64,000 nt of DNA from Novosphingobium sp. Leaf2 (GCF_001421325.1 NZ_LMJY01000002.1:1-64000); one strand, 5' to 3'. Numbered from the stretch's first letter, positions 49,572 to 60,625 are shown. Numbers and translations are program-made. Notes: generated by a model not told the origin, from the letters alone.

Positions 49572-49795
49572 TCACCTTGCGCGACGCGCTGCTCCAACGC
49601 GACGGTTCTGGTGCAAAGGTCCGCAAGTTCGAAACTATGCGAGCCCAGGAACGCGACTGAGCCGTGGTTGGGATTGCTTGCCAGGCGGGCGGTTTGCCTG
49701 CGATGGCGGGCAAGCCACTGCCGCTGATCCGTGCGCAGACGCTCGCGGGGCGCGGCCGGCGGGTTTGCGATCTGCCACCAAGTGGCGCCCGGCGG
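49572..49795 (-). pseudogene. Possible second LprI-like remnant in opposite orientation
   Basis: On the minus strand the frame from about 49795 reads RERLRTDQRQWLARHRR, which resembles the R-x-x-L-R-x-x-Q-R-x-W-[IL]-x-x-R signature of LprI-type proteins. After one frame change it reads LASNPNHGSVAFLGSHSFEL and then CTRTVALEQRVAQGD to a stop at 49572, like the family's C-terminal helix. Only part of a gene is present. It may be a remnant of a second paralogue. The match is by eye and moderate. Confidence 0.4.
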
Positions 49796-49807
49796 CGTTA
49801 GGGTTGC

Positions 49808-50095
49808 ATGTCCGACGATCTTGCCAGTTTGTACGCGCGCATGGATGCCGCCGCCAAGGCTCTCGATTTCGAGGAGGCGCGGCGGCTGCGCGACCAGATC
49901 AGCCTGCTGAGGGGCGGCGCGTCTTCAGCAGAGGCCAGCGCGGCGGACCTTTCCGGCATGGTGCGCCAGCAGCCCGGCGCGATGGGGCTTGGCACCAATC
50001 ACCTTCGCACGGCGCCGCCACCGGGCTGGAAGCCGCCGGCAAAGCCCGATCTCCACACCAACACCAAATCCCGCCGCCGCCCGCGCTCAGACTGA
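49808..50095 (+). CDS. Small UvrB/UvrC-motif protein
   Basis: This 95-residue protein has an N-terminal UVR motif (AKALDFEEARRLRDQISLL), the helical hairpin through which UvrB contacts UvrC. The rest is basic and Pro-rich (APPPGWKPPAKPDLHTNTK, then KSRRRPRSD). It lacks any nuclease or helicase part, so it may be a partner of a repair or protease complex, like other free-standing UVR-motif proteins. It lies 94 bases before the catalase on the same strand. Confidence 0.75.
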   Translation: MSDDLASLYARMDAAAKALDFEEARRLRDQISLLRGGASSAEASAADLSGMVRQQPGAMGLGTNHLRTAPPPGWKPPAKPDLHTNTKSRRRPRSD

Positions 50096-50189
50096 CGATT
50101 GTCCTGATCGAGGTTTAGGCGAGCAGACCTTGCGGCAACTGCGAACGGGCGGGGTGGTTGCCTAGGGTGAAGCACAAGAGGTACTGCCC

Positions 50190-52418
<2,229 letters not shown>

Positions 52419-52432
52419 CGGCGAACAAAGAG

Positions 52433-52467
52433 CGGCGCGGGTGGGTTATCATCCGCGCCGTTTTTTT
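52433..52467 (+). terminator. Rho-independent terminator after katE
   Basis: CGGCGCGG at 52433-52440 pairs perfectly with CCGCGCCG at 52453-52460, with a 12-base loop that can extend the stem. Seven T residues follow at once. It lies 15 bases after the catalase stop. Confidence 0.9.
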
Positions 52468-52476
52468 GTCGGCAGG

Positions 52477-52508
52477 CAAAAAATTACCCCCGCCAAAGCG
52501 GGGGTAAT
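52477..52508 (-). terminator. Rho-independent terminator of the small CsbD-like gene
   Basis: ATTACCCCCGC at 52483-52493 pairs over all 11 bases with GCGGGGGTAAT at 52498-52508 around a four-base loop. Read on the minus strand, the stem is followed by TTTTTT (52483-52478). It ends the convergent gene at 52528-52707. Confidence 0.9.
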
Positions 52509-52527
52509 GGTGCAACCTTGTGCGAAG

Positions 52528-52707
52528 TTACTTCGCGCCGGTGCCGGGCTCTGTGGTCTTGGGGGCCTTGCCGTCTTCGATCCGGCCTTCATTGCGAAGT
52601 TCGCGGCCTTCCTCGGCCTTCTTCTGGCTCTCGGCTGATTTGCCGTGCTCGTTCATCTCTTCCTTGATGAAACCGGCGGCTTCCTTGGCTTTGCCTTCGA
52701 TGCTCAT
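52528..52707 (-). CDS. Small hydrophilic CsbD-like stress protein
   Basis: This is a 59-residue gene. It begins at an ATG at 52707 after GGAG (AAAAGGAGACGATC) and reads MSIEGKAKEAAGFIKEEMNE, with later KAEEGRELRNEGRIEDGKAP and a Pro/Gly tail. The charged, helical, Lys/Glu-rich composition resembles CsbD-like general stress proteins. A strong terminator follows 20 bases after the TAA. The RBS, terminator and coding character together make the gene real; the name is by resemblance only. It diverges from the OmpA gene and converges with katE. Confidence 0.8.
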   Translation of the reverse strand: MSIEGKAKEAAGFIKEEMNEHGKSAESQKKAEEGRELRNEGRIEDGKAPKTTEPGTGAK

Positions 52708-53093
52708 GATCGTCTCCTTTTCTTGCGTCTGCCCGTGCAGATCGTGTTGATCCCCCAGCGTTCGAAGCCCGCCGCAAGATCCGGTCGCCCATCACAGATC
52801 AACTAAAATGGAGGCCGGCAGTCGCGAGCGTATCGGCCAAGCGCGCCTCCGTTCGTCGCACCCCGCGCCCGCACGGCCCGTGCAGCAATGTGGTATGGCG
52901 GAGTGTTCATGTATCCGAAAGGATATCCTGAACACGCAAGGGCTCCACGGCATTCAGGTGCGGCGTCATGCCGCACCTCCGGGGAAGATTTATACACGGG
53001 GGCTCCGGCGGCTCACGGCACTTTTCAAGGCCGGGCAGCCGGACGAAGCTGCGGTCATGCAGGCCCGATGGTCGAGTTTGAAGGAGTACCGCA
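52708..53093. other. Divergent intergenic region with two dyads
   Basis: No gene is seen between the divergent small stress gene and the OmpA gene. Two dyads stand out: GTGTTCA at 52903-52909 pairs with TGAACAC at 52929-52935 with an inner TATCC/GGATA pair, and AGGTGCGGC at 52956-52964 pairs with GCCGCACCT at 52970-52978. They could be regulator sites, part of a structured leader, or a small RNA. The ribosome site of the OmpA gene (AAGGAG) is at about 53081-53086. Confidence 0.5.
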
Positions 53094-53996
53094 ATGATCG
53101 TTTCCAAACACCCAAAGATGCTTATGGCAGTAGCATTGCTGGCCGGCACCGCTGGCGCAGGCGTGTCCGCGCAATCGCAGGATGCGCCCCCGCCAGCAGA
53201 TGCGGCAGCCCCAGCTCCTGAAGCGCCGCCGCCGGCCGATGTCACCGCAACCGTACCGGGCACCCGGCCCGTGCAGGGGCCGGAAATCAAGGGCATCATC
53301 TCCGCGCGCAGCGGCGACAGGATGCAGGTTACTGCCGATGATGGCACCAAGACCGTGGTGACTATCGACGACGGGACCAAGATCACCGCGGTCAAAGGCC
53401 TGTTCGGCATGAACCGCAGCAAGCTGGCGTCCACCTCGCTGCTCAATGGCCTGCCGGTGACGGTCAAGACCGTGCAGGGCGGCGACGGACTGCTCGCTAG
53501 CGACATTACCCTGCAGGGCAAGGATCTGCGCACCGCCGCAATGATCCACAACGGCACCGACCAGCGGTTCTCCGAACAGACCGCCGCTACCGAGGCCTTG
53601 CGCGGTCGCATGGGGGATATCGACAAATATAACGTCAAGAACACGATCAATGTGAACTTCGACACCGGCAAGGCTGTGCTCTCACCTCAGGCCAAGGCCG
53701 ATCTGTGTGCCGCTGCTACGGCCGCGGACGGCATGGACAACGCGTTGCTGCTGGTCGTGGGTTACACCGATTCCACCGGCACCCCCGAATTCAACCAGAC
53801 GCTTAGCGAAAAGCGAGCGGGTAATGTCGTGAACTATCTCCAGCAGGCCTGCCACTGGAAGCCCTACCGGATGCTGACCCCCACCGGCATGTCCGAAGCG
53901 GACCCGCTGGCGGACAACAGCACGCCCGAAGGCAAGGCGCAGAACCGCCGCGTTTCGGTGAACGTGTTGGTCAGCAAGGGGCTGGACGGCCTGTAA
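53094..53996 (+). CDS. OmpA-family cell-envelope protein
   Basis: This 300-residue exported protein has a signal peptide (MLMAVALLAGTAGAGVSAQ), a Pro/Ala-rich linker, a beta-rich middle (about 60-150; GIISARSGDRMQVTADDG, VTIDDGTKITAVKG) and a C-terminal OmpA/MotB peptidoglycan-binding domain. That domain has INVNFDTGKAVLSPQAK, VVGYTDSTGTPEFNQTLSEK-type residues and PEGKAQNRRVSVNV with the conserved N-R-R. There is no OmpA beta-barrel. It probably tethers something to the peptidoglycan. AAGGAG lies upstream of the ATG. Confidence 0.9.
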   Translation: MIVSKHPKMLMAVALLAGTAGAGVSAQSQDAPPPADAAAPAPEAPPPADVTATVPGTRPVQGPEIKGIISARSGDRMQVTADDGTKTVVTIDDGTKITAVKGLFGMNRSKLASTSLLNGLPVTVKTVQGGDGLLASDITLQGKDLRTAAMIHNGTDQRFSEQTAATEALRGRMGDIDKYNVKNTINVNFDTGKAVLSPQAKADLCAAATAADGMDNALLLVVGYTDSTGTPEFNQTLSEKRAGNVVNYLQQACHWKPYRMLTPTGMSEADPLADNSTPEGKAQNRRVSVNVLVSKGLDGL

Positions 53997-54008
53997 GCGC
54001 GCAAAGAC

Positions 54009-54034
54009 GGGGAGCGGGCTGTCGCCTGCTCCCC
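54009..54034. terminator. Hairpin between convergent ompA-like and kinase genes
   Basis: GGGGAGC at 54009-54015 pairs with GCTCCCC at 54028-54034. It lies in the 44-base gap between two convergent genes and can serve both strands. It lacks a T-run, so it may be Rho-assisted. Confidence 0.5.
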
Positions 54035-54040
54035 TGCTTG

Positions 54041-56653
54041 TCAGGCCATCATTTCTGCGACCTTGGACGCGAGATCGTCCAGCGCGAAGGGCTTAGTGAT
54101 CATCCCCATGTTCGTGCCCAAAAAGCCGGCGCGGATCGCGGCGTTCTCGGCATAACCGGTGACGAACAGGATCGGCAGATCGGGGCGGTGTCCACGCGCC
54201 ACTTCGGCAAGTTGCCGCCCGTTCATGCCGGGCAGGCCGACATCGGACACCATCAGATTGAGATGATCGTCCGAGCGCAGGATCGGAATCGCTTCCACGG
54301 CATCGCCTGCCTCCAGCGTGGTGTAGCCGAGTTCCCGCAGCACGTCACACACCAGCAGGCGCACCGCCGGATCGTCTTCCACGACCAGCACGGTCTGGCC
54401 GCTACCGGTGCTGGTGGCAGCTGGCGCCGCCTTGGTCGGCTGGTGCACGCCTTCGCCCGCCGGGAGGTAGAGCTTGACCGAGGTGCCGCCGCCCGGCTTG
54501 CTGTGAATGCGCACCTGGCCGCCAGACTGGCGGGCAAACCCGTACACCATCGACAGGCCAAGCCCGGTGCCCTGGCCGATCGGCTTGGTGGTGAAGAACG
54601 GCTCGAACACCTTTTCCATGACGTCGCTGGACATGCCCACGCCTGTGTCCGACACGGCGATGATCACATACGGACCCGGCTTTATGTCGGGCTCGGCGAT
54701 TGCGTACGAGGGGTCGAGGTCTACGGTGGCCACCTCCACCGTGAGCTGGCCCCCGTCCGGCATGGCATCGCGCGCATTGATCGCCAGGTTGATGATCGCG
54801 CTTTCCAACTGATTGGCATCCGCGATGGCGTGCGGGTTTCCTGGCGCTTCGACGATGTCCAGCCGAATGTTTTCGGAGATGGTCCGCCGCAGCAGATCGT
54901 CCAGCGACTGGACCAGCGCGTTGACATCCACCGGCTTGGCATCGAGCGACTGGCGGCGTGAAAACGCCAGCAGCCGCGCGGTGAGCGCGGCGGCGCGCTG
55001 CGCTGACGTGGACGCCGCGTCCATGTAGCGGTCCAGACCGTCCATCCGGTTGGACGCGATGCGCCGCTTCATCAGGTCCAGACTGCCGATGACGCCGGTG
55101 AGCATGTTGTTGAAATCGTGGGCGATGCCGCCAGTCAGCTGCCCCACGGCTTCCATTTTCTGGCTTTGCCGCAGCGCGGCTTCGGCATTCGCGCGGTTGG
55201 CCATTTCCTCTTCCAGCGCCTGCGTGCGTTCGATCACCTTCTGCTCAAGCGTCTGGTTGAGGCGGTTCGCGGTCTTGATCAGCCTGGCATTGTCGATGGC
55301 GATCGCGGCCTGCGCGGCAAGCCCGGCGGCCAGGCGTTCGGACCGCGTATCGAACCGGTCCGCCTCGCGGTGGCCGAAGAACAGGGCGCCGATCACTTCG
55401 CCCGAACGGGCAACGACCGGGATCGCAAGGTAGCTTAAGACTTTCAAGTGGCCCTTGGGCATTCCCCAATGCGGCGCATTGTTGCCATAGCGAGGATCCT
55501 TGGTGATGTTGCCTGAGCGCACAATGCCTTCCCCGTTGAACGTGGGGCCAAACAAGGTGGTGTTGCGCGGCGTGGTGAAGTTCCTGAACGCCTCCATCGG
55601 TGCGCCCGAAAGGCTGTAAAGCTTGTAGGTCTCGCCGCGCTCATCCACCTGGTTGTAGAAGAACGCGCCGTATTGCGCCCCCGTAAGGTCGCGCCCGGCA
55701 TCGACGACGGACTGGACCAGCGTATCGAGATCAAGCTCTGCCGCCACCCGCTCGCCGGTCTGGTTCAGCGTTTCCAGCGCGCGGCTTTCCTCGCGCAGTG
55801 CGGCTTCGGAGGCGGCCAGCGCGGCTTCGGCTTCCTTGGCTGCGGTGATGTCGATCACGGTGCCGATGAAACGCACAGCCACGCCGTTTTCGAACACCGC
55901 GCCGCCGCGCGCCGAAACGTAGCGCTCGACCCCGTCCTCCAGACCGATCGTGCGATAGTGGATGTCATAGGACCCATCGCCGCTGGGATCGAGCGCAAGG
56001 CGCACCGCGTTTTCAGTGAAAGCCCGGTCATCAGGATGCAGGCCGGCCAGGAAACTGCCGTCGAACGTGATGGGCGCATCGGGGGACAGGCCGAACATCG
56101 CCTTGCAGCGCTCGTCCCAGCGCAGTTCGCCGGAAACCGGATCATAATCCCAAGTGCCGATATTGGCGGCGGCGGTAGCCAGGCGCAGGCGGCTTTCGCT
56201 GTTGGCCAGCTCGGCGAGCCGGTCGCGCATCTCGAACTGCTTTTGCCGGGCGCGCAAGGCCGAAGCGATGGTGCTGACGAGCGAGGCGACGCCCAAGGGG
56301 CGTTCCAGCACGACCTTGTTGCCAGGCAGGTCATCGAAGTTCAGTTCGCGGGCGGCGTAGCGCGCATTATAGGTCGATCGCTGGGCCTTGAGGATGACGA
56401 ACGGCAGATCCGACCACGCCGGCTGCTGCGCCAGCGCACGTGATAGCGGTTCAAGATTGCCGTTCAGCGCCTCTTCGGTGACCAGCACGGTGCCCACATG
56501 ATCGTCCAGCGCCTGCGCCACCGCGACGATATCATCGCAGATACGCACTGTGTAATTCTGCCTGCCCAGCAATTCGGCCACGCTTTGGGCATCGCGGCCA
56601 TACGGTGCGCAAACCAGAACGCGGTAGCCTTCGGCCGCGGTTCTAGCCGCCAT
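54041..56653 (-). CDS. Hybrid sensor histidine kinase (pseudo-receiver/PAS/GAF/HK/REC)
   Basis: This 870-residue cytosolic signalling protein has no membrane segments. An N-terminal receiver-like stretch (about 1-130) is followed by a PAS domain (about 155-270; WDYDPVSGELRWDERCKAMF), a GAF domain (about 300-450; QYGAFFYNQVDE), a HisKA H-box (GGIAHDFNNMLTGVIGSL near residue 505) and an HATPase domain with N-box NLAINARDAM. It ends in a true receiver with phosphoacceptor Asp in VSDVGLPGMNGRQL. The start overlaps the end of the KaiC-like gene by 11 bases, so the two are translationally coupled. It may pass KaiC-linked information through phosphotransfer. Confidence 0.92.
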   Translation of the reverse strand: MAARTAAEGYRVLVCAPYGRDAQSVAELLGRQNYTVRICDDIVAVAQALDDHVGTVLVTEEALNGNLEPLSRALAQQPAWSDLPFVILKAQRSTYNARYAARELNFDDLPGNKVVLERPLGVASLVSTIASALRARQKQFEMRDRLAELANSESRLRLATAAANIGTWDYDPVSGELRWDERCKAMFGLSPDAPITFDGSFLAGLHPDDRAFTENAVRLALDPSGDGSYDIHYRTIGLEDGVERYVSARGGAVFENGVAVRFIGTVIDITAAKEAEAALAASEAALREESRALETLNQTGERVAAELDLDTLVQSVVDAGRDLTGAQYGAFFYNQVDERGETYKLYSLSGAPMEAFRNFTTPRNTTLFGPTFNGEGIVRSGNITKDPRYGNNAPHWGMPKGHLKVLSYLAIPVVARSGEVIGALFFGHREADRFDTRSERLAAGLAAQAAIAIDNARLIKTANRLNQTLEQKVIERTQALEEEMANRANAEAALRQSQKMEAVGQLTGGIAHDFNNMLTGVIGSLDLMKRRIASNRMDGLDRYMDAASTSAQRAAALTARLLAFSRRQSLDAKPVDVNALVQSLDDLLRRTISENIRLDIVEAPGNPHAIADANQLESAIINLAINARDAMPDGGQLTVEVATVDLDPSYAIAEPDIKPGPYVIIAVSDTGVGMSSDVMEKVFEPFFTTKPIGQGTGLGLSMVYGFARQSGGQVRIHSKPGGGTSVKLYLPAGEGVHQPTKAAPAATSTGSGQTVLVVEDDPAVRLLVCDVLRELGYTTLEAGDAVEAIPILRSDDHLNLMVSDVGLPGMNGRQLAEVARGHRPDLPILFVTGYAENAAIRAGFLGTNMGMITKPFALDDLASKVAEMMA

Positions 56654-58139
56654 GCAGGCGGTCCTCCATCAGCGGTTCGCTGGCGCCGGTGTATTCGGGC
56701 GTGCCGGTCAGCACGCCCTTGAAGCCCCGCAAGGTATCGCCCACGCGCAGTCCCTGACCGTCGATGCGGAATTCGCGGATCGCATCCTCGTGCTGGCCGC
56801 CCCGGTTCTTGAGGACCGAAATTGCCTTGCGGATGCGCCCTTCCGCCTCGAAGAAGCGCAGCAGCACCACCGCGTCCGCCACGTAAGAGACGTTGAGATT
56901 GGTGATCATCGATCCGACCAGCCCGTGCTGGGGATTGATCAGGAAGGTGATCACCCCGCGCTGGCTGAGATAGGACAGCAGTTCGTGCATCTGCAGGATC
57001 AGCTGTTGTTCCTGCGGCATCGCGGCCACGTAGCCGTTCAGGCTGTCGATCACGATCATGCGCACGCCGCGCTGTTCCACCTCATGGCGTACGCGGGCCG
57101 CGAACTCACCGGGCGAGATTTCGGCCGGGTCGATCTGCTCCAGCTTCAGGCAGCCGGACTCGAGATGACCGGCAATATCGAGGCCGAACGCGCGCGACCG
57201 GGAGATGAGGGTGGTAACCCGCTCATCGAACTGGAAGATCGTGCCGCGTTCCGCGCGCTCACACGCGGCGAAGACGTATTGCAGCGCGATAGTGGTCTTG
57301 CCCGAGCCGGCAGGACCGGTGACGAGAATGCTGCTGCCGCGTAAAGGCCCCCCGCCCAGCAGCGCGTCCAGCTCGGCAACCCCGCTTGGCACGGTATCTT
57401 CGGCGTAAGACGCATGATGCTCGGCCGCGATCAGGCGCGGGAAGATTTCGACCCCGCCTTTGCGGATCACCATGTCGTGGAAGCCGGCGATGAAATCGAC
57501 GCCGCGCAGCTTCTGCACCTGCATGCGCCGGCGTGCCGCGCCGAACTCCAGCGTCAGGCGTTCCAGCGTGATTACCCCGTGGCACAGGCTGTGGAGCTGC
57601 GAATCGCGCACGTCGCCCGATGCGGTCATGTCATCCACCAGCAGCACGGTGGTTTCCCGCCCGGAGAAGAACTGCTTGAGTGCCAGCACCTGGCGCCGAT
57701 AGCGTAGCGGATCCTGCGCCAGCAGTCGCATCTCGGAAAGACTGTCGAACACCACGCGCGCGGGATTTACGCGCTCAACTTCGTCGTGGATCAGGCGGAT
57801 CGTTTCGCTCAGCTCCATTTCCCAAGGATGGATGATGGATTGTTCCAGTCCGCCGCCGCGCACGCTGTCAGACGAATCGAATTCGAATACGTCAAACCCG
57901 TCCAGCGTCCAGCCGTGCGATGCGGCGACCACGCGCAGTTCCTCGCGGCTTTCGGACAGGGTGATGTACAGAACCCGCTCGCCGCGCTCCACGCCTTCGC
58001 GCAGGAACTGCAGCGCCAGCGTGGTCTTGCCAGACCCCGGCGCGCCTTCGAGCAGATAGAGGCGGTTGGCCGGCAGCCCGCCTTTCAGAATACCGTCAAG
58101 GCCTGCATTGCCGGTCGAGATGGTGTTGTTTTCGTTCAA
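56643..58139 (-). CDS. KaiC-like double RecA-domain ATPase
   Basis: This 498-residue protein has two KaiC/RadA-like RecA domains. Walker A of the first is EGAPGSGKTTLAL (residues about 31-43) and of the second VTGPAGSGKTTIALQY (about 265-280). Walker B is seen as ARVVFDSLSEMRLL and VRMIVIDSLNGY. In the C-terminal half GLVGSMITNLNVSYVADAVV aligns with the KaiC phosphorylation segment, where Ser would be kept and the neighbouring Thr is Tyr. No kaiA or kaiB is nearby. It is upstream of, and overlaps, a hybrid histidine kinase. Whether it autophosphorylates or only hydrolyses ATP is unknown. Confidence 0.92.
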   Translation of the reverse strand: MNENNTISTGNAGLDGILKGGLPANRLYLLEGAPGSGKTTLALQFLREGVERGERVLYITLSESREELRVVAASHGWTLDGFDVFEFDSSDSVRGGGLEQSIIHPWEMELSETIRLIHDEVERVNPARVVFDSLSEMRLLAQDPLRYRRQVLALKQFFSGRETTVLLVDDMTASGDVRDSQLHSLCHGVITLERLTLEFGAARRRMQVQKLRGVDFIAGFHDMVIRKGGVEIFPRLIAAEHHASYAEDTVPSGVAELDALLGGGPLRGSSILVTGPAGSGKTTIALQYVFAACERAERGTIFQFDERVTTLISRSRAFGLDIAGHLESGCLKLEQIDPAEISPGEFAARVRHEVEQRGVRMIVIDSLNGYVAAMPQEQQLILQMHELLSYLSQRGVITFLINPQHGLVGSMITNLNVSYVADAVVLLRFFEAEGRIRKAISVLKNRGGQHEDAIREFRIDGQGLRVGDTLRGFKGVLTGTPEYTGASEPLMEDRLHGG

Positions 58140-58322
58140 TGCTTCTCACCCATCTCGTCCACACGGCACCCTAGCCGCTTGTGATCCGTCGCTGCAATAA
58201 AACAATTGGTCGCAGTTCAGGACGCGATAACGCCTATGTCGCGACGGCGCTGACGCCGCATTGCTGGCCGAAAATGTATATGCCAGTATACGGTTAGGGC
58301 GAGCGCATAAGGAACATGTGAA

Positions 58323-58883
58323 ATGACGGGTGGAAAACTGGCGACGGTGGCCACGATGCTTGGTGCGATGCTGTGGATGATGCCTTCGGCCCTGGCCGCG
58401 CAGGACGCGGGCATGCACGGCCATCAGGACGCACCGCCGCCCTGCGCCGCGCCCGCCGCTTTGCCCCAGGGACTGCAAGGCTGGGCCAACGCCGCCAGCG
58501 CGTTGACGATGGCCGGGAGCGCGCAGGACGCGCGGGCCGAAACCGTCACGGTCGGGACCGTCTACGACATGGGACTCAAGCCTACATCCACGCTGCGCTA
58601 TGCCGTCACGCCCCGTAAGCTGCCCGACCAGGCGGGTTTCGGTGGACTGGCCGCGTTCCACGTCGCCCGCCCCGGCAGATACCAGGTCGTGCAGGACGGA
58701 CATGCGTGGGTCGATGTTATCGGCGCAGGCAAGGCGCTTGCGTCTGCCGGGCACGGGCATGGACTGCCGTGTTCCGGCATCACCAAGATGGTGGCCTACG
58801 ATCTGGCGCCGGGCCGTTACGTGCTGCAGGTTGCAGGCAACGGCAGGGCTACGCTCAAGGTCATGATCGTCCCGGTTGGTTGA
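58323..58883 (+). CDS. Periplasmic protein of unknown function
   Basis: This 186-residue protein has a signal peptide (MLGAMLWMMPSALAAQ) and a mature beta-rich domain. Visible features are a His/Pro/Cys-rich segment (MHGHQDAPPPCAAP), a Gly-rich DMGLKP stretch, GHAWVDVIG, a second His/Cys segment (SAGHGHGLPCSGITK) and LAPGRYVLQVAGNG near the end. The two His/Cys clusters could bind metal. I do not recognise a family with a known activity. It diverges from the KaiC-like gene. Confidence 0.75.
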   Translation: MTGGKLATVATMLGAMLWMMPSALAAQDAGMHGHQDAPPPCAAPAALPQGLQGWANAASALTMAGSAQDARAETVTVGTVYDMGLKPTSTLRYAVTPRKLPDQAGFGGLAAFHVARPGRYQVVQDGHAWVDVIGAGKALASAGHGHGLPCSGITKMVAYDLAPGRYVLQVAGNGRATLKVMIVPVG

Positions 58884-58999
58884 CGGCGACCCGCCAACAA
58901 TCAACGGGATAGGCGCGCGTGGGAATTGTTGATAGGGCCGCAAGTCTTGATAAGCTGCGGTGCGGCAAACCGCCGCCGCCATAACGAGAGTATGTCTGG

Positions 59000-60025
59000 A
59001 TGAAACGCCTTACGCTCACCCGTTTCATGATCGAGGAACAGCGGCGCTCCGGCGTGCTGCGGCCCGAACTGCGCCTGCTGATCGAAACCGTGGCCCGCGC
59101 CTGCAAGACCATCAGCCATTCGATCGGCAAAGGTGCGCTGGGCGAAGTCCTGGGCAGCCAGGGTACGGATAACGTGCAAGGCGAAGTCCAGAAAAAGCTC
59201 GACGTGATCGCCAACGAACTGCTGCTGGAAGCGAATGAGTGGGGCGGTCATCTGGCGGCTATGGCGTCCGAGGAGATGGAAACCCTCCACCGTATTCCCA
59301 ACCGCTATCCCAAGGGCGAATATCTGCTGCTGTTCGATCCCATCGACGGGTCCAGCAACATCGACGTCGGCTTGTCAGTCGGCACGATATTCTCGGTGCT
59401 GCGCGCGCCCGTCAGCGCGTCCGGGCGCGAGGTGACGGAGCAGGACTTCATGCAGCCCGGGCGTGAGCAAGTGGCCGCGGGCTATGCGATCTACGGCCCG
59501 CAGACGCTCTTGGTGCTTTCACTTGGCACTGGCGTGTACGAATTCACGTTGGACCGCGAAGTGGGCGCCTGGCTGATGACCGACGGGCCGCTGCAGATCC
59601 CGGCGGGCAACTGCGAATTCGCGATCAATTCGGCGCGTCACAAGCAGTGGTCGCCGGCGATCACGCGCTACATCGATGAGCGGCTGGCCGGTGAGGAGGG
59701 GCCTTGCGGCACCGATTACAACATGCGCTGGACGGCCTCGATGGTGGCGGACGTGCATCGCATCCTCAAGCGAGGGGGCATTTTCCTGTATCCTGCCGAT
59801 CATCGCAGCCCCGGCAAGGCCCGCCTGCGCCTGATGTACGAGGCGAACCCGATGGCGTTCCTGGTCGAGCAAGCCGGCGGCGCGGCGAACGATGGGTATG
59901 GTCGAATTCTGGATGTGAAGCCGGTGGGCTTGCACCAGCGGGTCGGCGTGATCCTGGGTGACAAGACTGAGGTCGAGACCGTAGCGGCTTATGGCCGGGA
60001 AATGGCGGAACCGGTGAAGGCATGA
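59000..60025 (+). CDS. fbp: Class I fructose-1,6-bisphosphatase
   Basis: This 341-residue gluconeogenic enzyme hydrolyses fructose 1,6-bisphosphate to fructose 6-phosphate. The metal-binding motif is [19 protein letters not shown]. Other class I blocks are [51 protein letters not shown] with the substrate-site residues, and [20 protein letters not shown]. It is monocistronic, with a terminator 84 bases downstream. Confidence 0.96.
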   Translation: MKRLTLTRFMIEEQRRSGVLRPELRLLIETVARACKTISHSIGKGALGEVLGSQGTDNVQGEVQKKLDVIANELLLEANEWGGHLAAMASEEMETLHRIPNRYPKGEYLLLFDPIDGSSNIDVGLSVGTIFSVLRAPVSASGREVTEQDFMQPGREQVAAGYAIYGPQTLLVLSLGTGVYEFTLDREVGAWLMTDGPLQIPAGNCEFAINSARHKQWSPAITRYIDERLAGEEGPCGTDYNMRWTASMVADVHRILKRGGIFLYPADHRSPGKARLRLMYEANPMAFLVEQAGGAANDGYGRILDVKPVGLHQRVGVILGDKTEVETVAAYGREMAEPVKA

Positions 60026-60108
60026 CTTTCGGGTTCAGCATTAACGGGTTGTAAATGCTGGCGCTCTAATCCCGGAATCACAGGAGATGGCGACCCAGAT
60101 CGTCAGAT

Positions 60109-60145
60109 ATGCCGGAAGCCGCGTCACGGCGCTTCCGGCATTTTT
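60109..60145 (+). terminator. Rho-independent terminator after fbp
   Basis: ATGCCGGAAGC at 60109-60119 pairs over 11 bases with GCTTCCGGCAT at 60131-60141, followed by TTTT. It lies 84 bases after the fbp stop and before the convergent DUF1810 gene, so it may also serve as its 3' end. Confidence 0.85.
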
Positions 60146-60166
60146 CGTGTCTGGATTGCTGTTTCT

Positions 60167-60622
60167 TCAGGTCGGACGGGCGTCAGGGCCAAGTTGCAAG
60201 ATCTGGCGCGTGCGATCGTCGCGCCGGCCTTGGCAAAACGCATCGAGCGCGTGACCGAAAGGGTCGGCATCGCGCCCGGCGCTAAGCGCGGCAATTTCAA
60301 ACAGCGCCATTGAACTGCAAAACTTCAGCGCGTCAACACCGCCCAGGATCGCTGCCGCACTGCGCCGTCTTGCCCAGCCGAGCATCAGTTGCGTCGTCTC
60401 CAGAAGTCGGGCGCCGAGCAGCGGATGGTTGAGGTAGGAAGCGGCTTCGGACAGCCCCTCGATCGCGTAACGCCGCGAGATCGTGCTTTGGCCCAGTCCT
60501 GCAATCTGCGGAAAGATGAACCACATCCAGTGCGTGCGTTTTTGCCCCTGCACCAGTTCTTCGCGCACCTGTGCGTATACCGGATCCTGAGCTTCGATGA
60601 AGCGGTGCAGGTCGGCGGCCAT
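60167..60622 (-). CDS. DUF1810 family protein
   Basis: This 151-residue cytosolic protein begins DLHRFIEAQDPVYAQVREEL and contains GQKRTHWMWFIFPQIAGLG and STISRRYAI, the signature of DUF1810. The family is a calpastatin-like fold of unknown function. It is the last of three short minus-strand genes spaced three bases apart. Confidence 0.92.
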   Translation of the reverse strand: MAADLHRFIEAQDPVYAQVREELVQGQKRTHWMWFIFPQIAGLGQSTISRRYAIEGLSEAASYLNHPLLGARLLETTQLMLGWARRRSAAAILGGVDALKFCSSMALFEIAALSAGRDADPFGHALDAFCQGRRDDRTRQILQLGPDARPT

Positions 60623-60625
60623 GTA

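Noticed and set aside
60090..60166. Short gene starting ATGGCG after AGGAG downstream of fbp
   Set aside because: The ribosome site abuts the ATG, and the frame runs through a strong terminator hairpin into the antisense of the DUF1810 gene.
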